Below, piece by piece: positions 12,901-22,680 of a DNA stretch of 64,000 nt. Source of the DNA: Citrus sinensis. Lineage: Eukaryota; Streptophyta; Magnoliopsida; Sapindales; Rutaceae. The notes beneath the pieces are model-generated. The model saw only the letters and a list, made by a program, of their open reading frames with translations, searched no databases and was not told where the DNA came from. The translations under genes were made by a program, and so were the position numbers. The stretch covers positions 31,327,501 to 31,391,500 of the forward strand of contig NC_068560.1 in assembly GCF_022201045.2 (NCBI RefSeq), read 5' to 3'. Numbering within the stretch: position 1 is the first letter of the stretch; every line of letters starts with the position of its first letter.

Positions 12901-12928
12901 TCAGGGAAGTCCTCCTGTGAACTTGTAA
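6936..12928 (+). CDS. Conserved plant protein of unknown function, 11 exons, 369 aa
   Basis: Exons: 6936-6967, 7251-7440, 7695-7801, 8196-8256, 9494-9553, 9634-9708, 10378-10530, 10773-10827, 10987-11109, 12122-12351 and 12905-12928. All junctions keep one frame of 370 codons. The start gives MFGDRGETPSR. Notable stretches are MVKKHSNLLGKTL, FWHDVFDLYFIRGKESRGR, DWRRSFYLNMIAHTAFSVTV, SHQVLRNHQAGTDTPLSP, a Ser/Asn linker (about residues 210-226), MKGPGGRGEVEVAVSGVA and an Ala-rich run near residue 320. The end is PWEHIAYDLLFKGSPPVNL. I do not recognise a named domain; no signal peptide or membrane helix is evident. The splice-site fit and protein-like composition of each exon argue for a real gene. 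Intron 5 (9554-9633) uses a GC donor (AAG|GCAAGT). The second exon's acceptor lies in a 38-bp tandem duplication. Function cannot be assigned from sequence. Confidence 0.85.
8087..8158 (+). other. Intronic hairpin
   Basis: Within intron 3 of the 6936 gene, TCCTGCTATATTT and TGATTGAGAATA on the left arm pair with TATTCTCGATCA and AAATATAGCAGGA on the right arm. The loop is about 11 nt, with a one-sided bulge of about 11 nt. It may be the trace of a small foldback transposon or a structured RNA; nothing shows that it is processed. Confidence 0.55.
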
Positions 12929-13830
12929 CCTGTCTTATTTACCTGTCGCTGGAAATTACAAAACAATCATCACCTGCAAGAACAAAACATGGAAGAGATG
13001 TGTCTGATGGGGAGACTAAATGTTGCCACCTTGGTAGAAAAGAGATTAGTCTGTGTTCGAAATTAAATTTGTAAATTCTTCTTTATGGAATAGCCCAATT
13101 TGTTTGGCCTTTTATAATGGACGCGAGAGATCAAGGGATCGATTTTCCCAAACACCAGTGTTAGAGGGGGAATAATTTATTTGGGATGAGACAACTCAAA
13201 AAAAAAAAATTGTAAATTCTCTCTGGTGTCGAGGCCATCATCTTTGGGCTGTATGTTCAAATTTATGTTGTATATCATTTTAATCATGTGTTTAGTAACT
13301 AAAGCAGCATCAATCCATAATACATTCGTTGCCAATTCTCTGTTCGGTTTCCATAGGATTCGTTTTTTGTCTCTTGGATTTGTCAGTTTCATCATTACCT
13401 TTACTATTGACTACATGACACTTGATTTCCCAGATCATTTGCTAGAGGGTTGCTCAGGGGTTTCCTTCTGAAGGAACCTTGTGGATGTATTTCCCTGGAT
13501 TCAGTGACTCTTTGATTCCCCTTACTAGTTCTAGCTATTGAGATTCTTTTAAGTAGGCAGACATCAACTCGCTCAAATTTTTGGTGCTTGTGATTAGGTT
13601 TCCGCTCTAATTTCTTGTAAATGAATGGATTTGATTAGAGGTGATGCTACTCAGCGTAAGGTTGAGAAACTTTTTCTACTTTCATAGGAATTTCTTGGTA
13701 GTGTTTGTGCATTGGACGAATGGTTGATTAATTACTCATTCAGTGTTTATGAAGCAATGGTACAATTTCTTTTCGGGTAATTATCATTTAACAGCCTTTA
13801 TATTGTGCCTCACAAAACGGAGATTTTAAT

Positions 13831-14026
13831 GAACGTTCAAATGTCAACAAATCAAGTCAACGAAGATTGAAATAAGTTTTCCGAATAAAACTGAGCATAA
13901 AATACACCCATGCTCGCTAATCAGCGACGAACGTTCAAATGTCAACAAATCAAGTCAACAAAGATTGAAATAATTTTTCCGAATAGAATTGAGCATAAAA
14001 TGCACCCATGCTCGCTAATGAGCGAC
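13831..14026 (+). repeat. 98-bp tandem duplication
   Basis: Two head-to-tail copies start at 13831 and 13929, each opening GAACGTTCAAATGTCAACAA and ending near GCTCGCTAATNAGCGAC. They differ at only a few positions. The copies are non-coding and the origin is unknown. Confidence 0.85.
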
Positions 14027-14762
14027 GACTCATTTGATTGATGATTTTCTTTCACATTCAAATTTTTGTGAAACAATTTCATTAAAATAAACACAATTAA
14101 GTGACATAGAACATTCAACAAAATTGGTATATAGACAATTTATAACAAGTAATTACAATGAAGACGTGAGAGAAAAACTAAAGGTGATTACCGGTTTTGA
14201 CTCGCCGATTGCTTCCTTCATTCCTTCTTACTCTGTATAAAACAAATGAGTATTCCACCTAGTATTCTATAGAAGTTACTCAAGACGAGGGAATAGTCCT
14301 TTTTAATTTTAGAATTGTCACTTCTTGTGGGTTTTGTAAACATTTTCATCGAGGAGATTGTTGTAATGCATGTGTATGACATCTAGCAATAAAATGACGA
14401 ACGAAACTGTGGATTTGTGTATACAAGCGTTAAGGTGTCACCTACATATCAAATATATAACTTAGTAAAAAGCATAGTTATTTGAAGAAGTAAGACAACA
14501 GGAAGACAAAAACATGAATACTGTTTATGAAATGACAACATTGTTTAAGCTACAGTGCTATGATTTTGTCTGTTTAAACAACATTTTCCTCCATAAAATT
14601 TTAAAAATAACGTCATACAGCCTCAGCTTTTTATAGCCTAAGGCAGCTATATGAGTTGTAACTTCAAGACAGCAATAAACAATAAGTATATAACAAGCAT
14701 TAATGATAAGGAAACAGAAGAAAGAGAAGTACAATATTTCAAAAATATAGCTCATTTTGACA

Positions 14763-15400
14763 TTGGAAAATATCACCGTCCATTTGTTTTTTTTTTTATT
14801 TTTTTAAAAATACATAATTTTTTTTTATTGAAATCTACCTACAATTACATTTTGTTTCACTTTTCCACTTCCGTTTGAAATCCATTAAGAAAATTAACGG
14901 AAACTTAAAAAAATGACCATTTTTACCTCTCAAATCGAAAATTTCAATTTCACCCTAAAAATTATCAAAAATAATCAGATTAAATCTAATTATTTTCTTC
15001 ATCGGTCAATAAAGAAATTAATTCCACAACCATCAAATGCATGATTTTTTTAAAAATAGCTAAATCTCACAAACCATCAATTGAATTTAAGATAAATATG
15101 AGTTGTATTATTCATTGAGTTATAATTTCTAGTAGTTAAGATTTTTTTATACTTCATTAACGTACCAATAATGATATTCTTTATTGAATCTGATTATTTT
15201 TGGCATATTTTAGAGTGAAATTGTAATTTTCGTTTGGGGGTAAAATAGTCATTTTTTAAAGTTTCCGTTAGTTTTCTTAACGGATTCCAAACGAAAGTAG
15301 AAAAGTGAAACAAAATATAACTTTAGGTAGATTTTAGTAAAAAAAAAATTATATATTTTTAAAAAAATTAAAAAAAACGGATGGACGGTGAATATTTTCT
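14763..15400. mobile_element. 638-bp foldback element (Mutator-like MITE)
   Basis: The two halves are long imperfect inverted repeats. The left begins GGAAAATATCACCGTCCAT and the right ends ATGGACGGTGAATATTTTC. Further inside, ACTTCCGTTTGAAATCC pairs with GGATTCCAAACGAAAGT, and GTTTCACTTTTC with GAAAAGTGAAAC. Flanking 9-bp near-duplicates ATTTTGACA (14754-14762) and ATTTTGATA (15401-15409) fit the 9-bp target duplication of Mutator-like elements. There is no transposase, so it is non-autonomous. Confidence 0.75.
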
Positions 15401-15984
15401 ATTTTGATATTAATAGACTAGTCATTTATACCACTAAACATGTGCCACTAAGTTCGAATAAAAGTAGCCATTTAAGTAGTCATTTTACAACACCAAACAT
15501 AGTATGCCAGCAAGTTCTGGTAAAAGTTACTCAGCAATTGTCTTGTCATTAAGATTGGACTCCTCTTCGCGAAACAGCTTTGAGGGGTCACACGGTTGTT
15601 TCTTCATGTTCTCCTCATTCTTCTTGTTCTTATTAGGAATGCTAAACCATTTATTTGACTAGCCAAAATGGCGAAGGTCAAGCATTTCTTCTAAAAGAAA
15701 GAAAAAAAAAAAGTTAGTTCTCGACATTAAAAATGTATAGACTAAAAATTATATAAAAAATAAATCATTATTCCTCCAACAGAATGTACTACTCATCTAC
15801 CCACAAGTCTTATACTAATACAAAAAAGTTGCCTCATGTCTTAATACCTACAAAAGTAGTTAAAAAACAACGTTATACAATTAATAACTTATACTGATCA
15901 AATGTTAAAATGAAAAAAATAAAATCATTATTATGACAAATATGATATTGAACTTTGCAAAATTTGACAAATCAAATCTTTAAG

Positions 15985-16300
15985 TCACTCAAATCAAACC
16001 CAGAAATAGCAGCAAATCCACCCAAAAACAACAACAATCAAAAGTCTCTGTAATCAAACCCAAAAACAAAAGAAAATCAGCAAATCAAAACCAAAAATTG
16101 CAATCAAAATTAACCTACAATCAGCAAAAAAAAATTTTAAAAAATGCCAGAAATCAAACCCAAAAATAGTAGCAAAGTAACCAAGAAACAACAGAAAATC
16201 AAATCCAAAAACAACACAAATGAACACAAAAAGAGCAGGAAATCAACCCAACAAAAAAAGCAAAAAATGCCCAACACCAATAGCAAGTAAAAAAAATAAA
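15985..16300 (+). repeat. Low-complexity AAATCAAACCCAAAAA-type tract
   Basis: Irregular reiterations of AAATCAAACCCAAAAA and CAACA(A)n motifs with a strong purine-poor/adenine bias. It is probably an expanded microsatellite-like region. Apparent hydrophobic reading frames on the minus strand come from this composition. Confidence 0.65.
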
Positions 16301-17584
16301 ATTTGGCGATTGCAAAATAGAATATAATATGAGTGAACGTGTTTAGAGTAATGAACGCGTTTCCAGAAGCCACATTAGGCCACCATATTAAACAAATATC
16401 AAATTTACCATCCATCACTTCACTCTTCATAGATGCCTATGATGCATCAACCATCGAAATTTATCATCCATCACTTCACTTTTGGGTGGAGTGTGTGTTT
16501 TTATAAGTCTGAAAAATAAAACCTTAGTTTGCCTTATATATGAAGTACCTTGGCTACCCCACCATGTGGCACCTTCCTAGTGGTGATTTGGCTGTCTTTT
16601 TCAAGGTTCTCTCGTCCTATGATGATTTTTGGGCCGTTAGGAGTATGCTTGGGGAGCAAAAAGAACGTTTTGAGGCATAAGTTGTTTTCTTGCACACATG
16701 GTATACGCTATAGTGCGGTCCTAGACAGCTCTACAAAAGTTATTGGGGCACAATTGAGGACTATTGTCCATGGCGCGCTGCTTTTTACTTTTTACAGGTG
16801 TGACAGCTAGTTGTCCTCTCTTTTCTAACAAGATATTTTTTGTTTAATTTTGTCAAATCAAATATTCTCTCTGACCGATGAAGACAACACGTATGGTGGA
16901 TTTTTTGAATATTTTCTTTAATACCTTAATTTTGCCATGACATACCCCGCATTCCAACTCAATTAGCAGGTATACCTAGTATAGGTCAGGTACTCCACGA
17001 AAACTATTTATAGTCATAAAACCTTCATGTTGACACGTGGCGCTTCTTTTCTAATTTCGTATGTATTCCCCAAACATGAGTCAATTTTTATGTTATTATT
17101 GTTGTAATTTAATTGTTAGTGATTGTTTTGGTTAGTGAATGATTTTTTTTTTTTTATTGCTTTGAGCATATATACCTTGTGTTGGTCTAATGGTAATGGG
17201 AAAATAGTAACAGGAATTAAAAATAATAAATATACCAACCTGATGAAGTTTTTATTTTGAGAGGACTCGTGGCAGTAATTGGTTTTCCATCTGCAGCACA
17301 CACGGGTAATAAGACAATTAAGAAAACTTGAGTTAAAGAAAACACAATTACATGGTACTCAATTGTGGATGAAGATAAGATTCTCCCGATATTGTGTGAT
17401 ATATTTATGAGAAGAACTAACATAAAATTCCTAGTAATATGGAGTATTATTAATTCTTTTGTATGGATAATTTACCCAGATTGTGTTTGTTCAATTTCTT
17501 TGGATATGTTATTATACATATATCAAATTGATGGAAACTCAAAATGTGATACGGACATTTCTTACTTATTACTACAGTATGTGC

Positions 17585-17940
17585 TTCTTTGAATAATATT
17601 AAGGGAGTTATTCGATTTTGGGGAGGTAAACACAAGACGACAAGTCATTTATCAAAATTTTTTAATTATGCCATTAACAAAATGAATAGACGACCAGTCG
17701 TCGTTTATTTGCTGAACACACTGAAATTGAGTTGTGATGTGTAAACTAAATTTATCTATCAGATTCTTTGAATAATATGCAGAGTTATGCAGTTTTGGCT
17801 GTGTAAACACAAGAGACGAGTCGTTTACGAAATTTTTTAATCACGTTAATAACAAAATGAATAGACTACCAGCTAATCCTTTATTTCTTAAACACACTGA
17901 AACTGAATTGTAATGTGTAAATTAAATTTATCTACCAGAT
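17585..17940 (+). repeat. 179-bp tandem duplication
   Basis: Two diverged copies begin TTCTTTGAATAATAT at 17585 and 17764. They share TAAACACAAGA, AACAAAATGAATAGAC, AACACACTGAAA and TAAATTTATCTA in the same order, and a third start (AGATTCTTT) follows at about 17938. The copies are non-coding. Confidence 0.75.
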
Positions 17941-18366
17941 TCTTTCTGCTAAACATTTAATTCTTCACTTTCTTTCCGCTTCAGTATTCCGAAGTCACTT
18001 CTTGCCCAATATTTCAGAATATGCATACTTTGAAAACAAATAGATGCAATTGATAAAGAATAAACCAAAAGAATGCATAAAGGCATCAAAAGAATAGACA
18101 TTTTATTTATTTTCAGAAACAGAAATAACAAAGCTCATAATGATTCCTCAAGAATCACAAAGCAGACGATCAAGAAAGCAATTGAAACAGAAAAGCAAGA
18201 ACGACAACTTGACATCTTTCAAGAATTGTAAATTCCTAGACCTAAGATTGTTTCTTGACCGCAAAAAACTTAAAAAGACGTGTAATAACAAGATTAGCCT
18301 GGACAAGATTCAGAAATTTACACTCTACTTTCGGCACTTCCGCGAATCAAATCCTTAATTCTTGAT

Positions 18367-19044
18367 CTAATCCGTCAACGTTGCAAGAAAAAGTTCAGAA
18401 TCAGAAACTGCTTCGTCATCAATATCGTCTCCTGATGAAGAATTCAATGCTAGTTTACCAAGAAGCCTCTCCATCACATCTCCATCCTTTTTCAAAAATT
18501 CCTGAACACCCTTTTCGCTTTCTTCTTCAGTACTACTAGACAAACCAAGCACAGCAAAATCAATCCCATCAATCCCAGTTCCAGTGAGGCTACTATCACC
18601 ATAATGATCATCATAGTTGACATCATCAGCATCTTCATAGATCAAACCCTTGCCCTTCTCTAGACCTTCAATAGCAGTGAAAACTTTCAATCCAAGATCA
18701 ATGCTACATTTGATTTCGAAAACCTCAATTATCAACTCTTTCAACTTCTTGATTACGTGGGTACCATCTTCTTTCTTGCAACCACCATCTTTGTTTTCAA
18801 TCAAGATAGCATTCATCCTCTGCTTCGCATCTTCAAGATTAAGCCTCAGAAAAGAAATCTCTAACACTGAAGCCTTAGCTACGGCCTCGTCTTTCAACCA
18901 CTCTGTTTTCGCCATGAGTTGAGTAAGCCTTTCATCCAATTCTTCAAAGCAAAAATTCAGCCCAGAAACTCTGTTGCGGATTCCGAGATCAATCTGTTCT
19001 GGCCACGGGCTCTTATCATCTGAAGACACCGATGATGATTCCAT
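18367..19044 (-). CDS. Intronless gene for an acidic, partly coiled-coil protein of unknown function, 225 aa
   Basis: A single open frame starts MESSSVSSDDKSPWPEQ. Residues about 30-85 and 95-130 are heptad-rich (LDERLTQLMAKTEWLKDE, VIKKLKELIIEVFEIKCS), suggesting short coiled coils. The C-terminal 90 residues are acidic and Ser-rich, with DVMERLLGKLALNSS near the end. There is no signal peptide, membrane helix or known domain. The low-repeat composition, a good-length frame in AT-rich DNA, and an ATG preceded by a leader without competing starts favour a real gene. It stands alone between repeat-rich intervals. I do not recognise a named family. Confidence 0.7.
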   Translation of the reverse strand: MESSSVSSDDKSPWPEQIDLGIRNRVSGLNFCFEELDERLTQLMAKTEWLKDEAVAKASVLEISFLRLNLEDAKQRMNAILIENKDGGCKKEDGTHVIKKLKELIIEVFEIKCSIDLGLKVFTAIEGLEKGKGLIYEDADDVNYDDHYGDSSLTGTGIDGIDFAVLGLSSSTEEESEKGVQEFLKKDGDVMERLLGKLALNSSSGDDIDDEAVSDSELFLATLTD

Positions 19045-19774
19045 GGCTTACAAAGAAAGGACCAAGATTGGATCAAAGACTCGGTTTCTGATTTGTGAAC
19101 TAGAAAGAGAGAGTTGGCGGCCAATGGGGAACTTTCACGAAGTGAGCTTTCAGGAGAAACGCCAGGCAGTTATTTCTGTTATGGTTAGTGCAGAGTTAGT
19201 CCTAGACCCACCTGCCGGTGACATTTCATTGAATAACAGTAGAGTGTAGACGCAACCTAAAATCAATTCTCCAAAAGCTTGGCGTTAATATTGAGTTAAA
19301 TGAGGGCCATAGGATGTAAATCGTCGGTTAAGATTAAATACAAAGCACTCTTAGCGAGTGTGCGCATAATAAAGTTGATTAATTTTGAAAGTTCTACTAG
19401 ACTGCGTTCCATAAAAATAGTTGGAGCTTTCTTCTCATCAGAAATAGCACATACAAGTTGTGGAGAAATAAAATTAAAAAATTGAATCGAGCTTTTACCT
19501 TCTGAAAATAGGTTTTATTAAGTGTATTAAAAAGCAAACAACTCCTACTCCTTGATGAAGTATTAGAGGGGAATATACTGAATTCCTAAAGTGCATTGCA
19601 TGCTAAAGATATATTCTGTCCAATCCATAATGGAGTAAGTGCTGCAATTATTTGAAAAACTCTCCCTGCTCGTTATTTGCTGCCAACTGTTGCAATTTCG
19701 AGTTATTTTAAAAATTATGTCAATTTTTGGCTATAATGTTTCAGTGCTTTAGCTGCCAAGTCCTTCGAATGTGA

Positions 19775-20008
19775 TGTATTTATCGATAAAATTATAAAAT
19801 TATCTATAAAATTAAAATTATCTATGCTCTTAACTCAATAAAAGGCTTACCAGGTACAATTCCTTCCTCTATTGCAGCCTTGGCAGCATTTAGGGAATTC
19901 TTATAGATAATTTTAATTTTAATTTTATAGATAATTTGAAAATTTTATTTCTGTCCAACCTTAATCAAAACAAACTCATCATATACGTATTGAGTTAAGA
20001 GCATAGAT
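19775..20008. repeat. Inverted repeat bracketing a chaperonin exon
   Basis: The left arm (about 19775-19842) ends in AATTATCTATGCTCTTAACTCAATA. The right arm (about 19899-20008) ends in the reverse complement, TATTGAGTTAAGAGCATAGATAAC. A second pair built on AATTATCTATAAAATTAAAATT lies inside. The arms enclose the last readable exon of the chaperonin relic. Confidence 0.7.
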
Positions 20009-22680
20009 AACCCACATGGTCAAGAGGCCACAACTAAACACTTGCAGAAGTAAATTTGTAATTCCTAACCTCCGAACCTTAAAATTAAATAGCAGCTCCT
20101 CTAGAAAGCTTTCGAAGCCACTCTTCTAACAGCTTAATTTCATAATCTAAAGTGCTCAATTTAATTGCGGATCCCAACTGTAACAACAATCACAGGAATA
20201 TTTAGAATAATTAATAATCAAGAGGGCTAGGAAAGAAAGCTAACAATATTGTTGAAAAACATATCAAACACAGACAAAAGAAACCTGTTCACATCTTTTG
20301 TTAATGCGTGCTTGGATACCAGACCCACCATGGATAATCATCTCATTGTCTCTCACAATAGACTATGATGATGGACAGGGATAAAATATATATTATTTGA
20401 AAAAAGGTTTTCTCAACGTGAGCAGAGATGCTGTTACAATAATGCAAATCTATAATACATATTAAATATCTCACCTCTTTGCATGAACCAAGCATTAGTG
20501 GAATAACCCCACAATTAGAACGACATAGTTACAACAACCTTGAAAAAAAGAAAAGAAAAAAAAGGGAACATGCACATTGATAATGTATTCAATCATGATG
20601 CAAAATGAGAAAGAAAATTACCAAATGAACCTACCCGGCCGCCTGTGAGAATGGCAAGGTCTTGCATAATCCCTTTCAAGTTTTCCTCATAGACTGCTTT
20701 CAAATTTTCTTCATAGTCTCTGCCTTCAAATTTTCTTCAAATTCAGGAGGTTTGACGATGCAAAACTTCATCCAATTCACAAACAATACCTCCATAATTA
20801 AAATAAATAGAACACATTATTTTGTAAAACTAAAGTAATATTTGCAGGATATATGACACCAATTATTTTTTTCCACAAAAAAATTAGTCCTAACCTCGTT
20901 GAATGGCAGGCAAAAGAAACCATAGCTCACACCCAAACTGAAACAAACTGTTTGGGTTGGATTTAAAATTCATGGATTGGGTTAAGATCCGTCAATTCAA
21001 ATTTATTATGAGTTGATAACGCCAGTGCTACAAAAGTCTCCATCAGGACCTGGTGATTTTTTCGCAGAACACTGATCAACTGCACTTCTGACCTCCTCGA
21101 CCTCAAAAAGCCTTTCCAGCCTTGCTAGTAGAAATAGGACTTCAATGAAGGCCATAAATTCTAGGCCTTGGAATTCCTTCAGCGGAATACAAAATTTTTT
21201 AAAGTAATCGGCGATCTCTTTTTCAGCACTTCTCATGTCCTCCAGAATAATCCCCTCCCTTGACTCAATTTTGTTAATGAGGCTTCTGCTTTGCCTTCCA
21301 TTAACAGTTCTGTGAAACAGTTTGGAGGTGTTATCGCCCTTTTTGGCCCAAAGAGCCTTAGCCTTTTGTCTCCACAAGATTCTTCCTTGAACACAATCTT
21401 TTCTAAATTACATATAATCTAAAATCTCTGTGTGCAAAGCTTCATTCCGTCCTCCTCCCTCCTCCGGCGAATCAAGCTCCTGAATTCGCTGCCCTAGGTG
21501 AGCCTTCCTATCTTTCACGTTACCAAAGACTTCCTTATTCCTTGTTCCAAAATTTCAATTTGTTTTTCACAAATTCTAATATTTTCAGGAACCTGTAACC
21601 TGCTACAATTAGCTTCTGACCACCGATTCTTAAAAATTTGCTTGAATTGATGATGCTCCAACCAAACATTTTCAAACCTGACAGGTACAGGGCCCCAAGT
21701 AATAGCACTGGAGTCTAATAAGATAGGACACTGATCTGACACTGATGTAGTCAAAACTTCTTGTCTAACACTGCCACAACCACTCTCCCACTCCATCAAA
21801 AAAAAAAAAATTTTCTGTCCAGCCTTCAACACACTGCATTTAATCTAAGATTCCACCAAGAAAATGCAGCTCCGTTTAAAACTGGAAGCGCAACCGAATT
21901 CTAACTTTAACGCAAACTTCCTACTCCTTTCAGTAATTTTTAACGCATTATGATGAGCAAATGTAATTGATGTGCTATTAATTAATTAGTTCAACTTGGG
22001 AAAAAATTAATCTGAGTTTGGGCTTATTTCTAGGGCCTAAACCCAAACTACATAACCAAAGTTGAACAGAAGCAACTTTAATTGGTTTACGTTGGGCTGA
22101 ATTGTATTCTAACTACACCAACCCTTTTGGGTTAGGTTTTGAGTTATGTTAGGTGGGTTTAGACACGCCCTGCCACCAAGGCACCCCTAACTTTGATTAC
22201 CGCAGTTTGAAGATATGTCTTGTCTAGAAATAGAGATCCTCCCACTTCCAATTCAACATCCTTGGCAACAATCAACAAAGGTCGTTTCTGAAAAAGACAA
22301 AAAATGTCAATCATATTCGTTAATCAAACAATAAGCCTTAACGTTCACTTTCTTCAGACAAACCCTCTTACATAATCAGTCCATAAACATGCTTGCTTAA
22401 CAATATTCTTGTCCGAAATTTTATTCTCATGAATTAAAACAAATGAATTTCTCAAAACCTGGCAAAATAAAAACAGTAGCTGTGTTATAACGAAGAATGA
22501 AACATCATTATACTACTGAAGAAAAATCAATGCAACATATATTTAGCTTCTTTCCCTTGAAATTTACGAAATGCTTACACAAGTTCGGTCCACCTCATTC
22601 ATAAGGTAAGAAGATACGGCACCCCAATCTAGCTTCATTCCATTCACAAACTCTATTTTGTTAATAGATTTTTTCTTACC
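19851..22680 (-). pseudogene. Chaperonin-60 (mitochondrial HSP60/CPN60-type) pseudogene
   Basis: Seven blocks on the minus strand match CPN60 in correct order. They are: 22576-22680 (FVNGMKLDWGAVSSYL, cf. VEGMKLDRGYISPYF); 22380-22460 (SFVLIHENKIS); 22200-22290 (QKRPLLIVAKDVE); 20630-20790 (KFCIVKPPEFEENLK and IMQDLAILTGG); 20285-20360 (INKRCEQ, cf. IEERCEQ); 20088-20167 (LSTLDYEIKLLEEWLRKLS); 19851-19900 (LNAAKAAIEEGIVPG). Intron-like gaps and a GT donor after the last block show that it was copied as genomic DNA, not as a processed transcript. Many substitutions, internal repeats and stops make it non-functional. The N-terminal third and the C-terminus are missing. A LINE fragment separates the third and fourth blocks. 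The functional relative folds proteins in mitochondria. The mitochondrial type is preferred from the block wording, but the plastid type is not fully excluded. Confidence 0.85.
21006..21832 (-). mobile_element. Truncated LINE (L1-like non-LTR retrotransposon) fragment
   Basis: Minus-strand frames give the tail of the endonuclease domain (LTTSVSDQCPILLDSS, then WGPVPVRFENVWLEHHQF). The linker before reverse transcriptase follows (WRQKAKALWAKKGDNTSKLF, then FHRTVNGRQSRSLI), then VRSAVDQCSAKKSPGPDG. Plant L1-like elements show these in this order. The reverse-transcriptase catalytic core is missing, and a stop or frameshift near 21400 splits the frame. It is a dead fragment of a common genomic retroelement, sitting inside the chaperonin relic. 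Confidence 0.85.

Larger units (their letters stand above)
12929..18366. other. Long gene-free interval rich in repeats
   Basis: The first few hundred bases are the likely 3' untranslated region of the preceding gene. The rest holds a 98-bp tandem duplication, a 638-bp foldback element, a CAA/AAATC-rich low-complexity block and a 179-bp tandem duplication, listed separately. Open frames near 16.55-16.8 and 17.2-17.6 kb match nothing I know and look accidental. Confidence 0.5.

Noticed and set aside
16137-16430. Hydrophobic minus-strand frame (Phe/Leu-rich)
   Set aside because: It is a by-product of the adenine/CAA-rich low-complexity tract at 15985-16300, not a membrane protein.
16550-16810. 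Plus-strand frame starting MATPPCGTFLVV
   Set aside because: No homology I recognise and no exon partners. Neighbouring frames are equally open for short spans.
17165-17220. Possible tRNA-like A box (GGTCTAATGGTAATGGG)
   Set aside because: No B box at the right distance and no cloverleaf can be drawn, so neither a tRNA gene nor a SINE is claimed.
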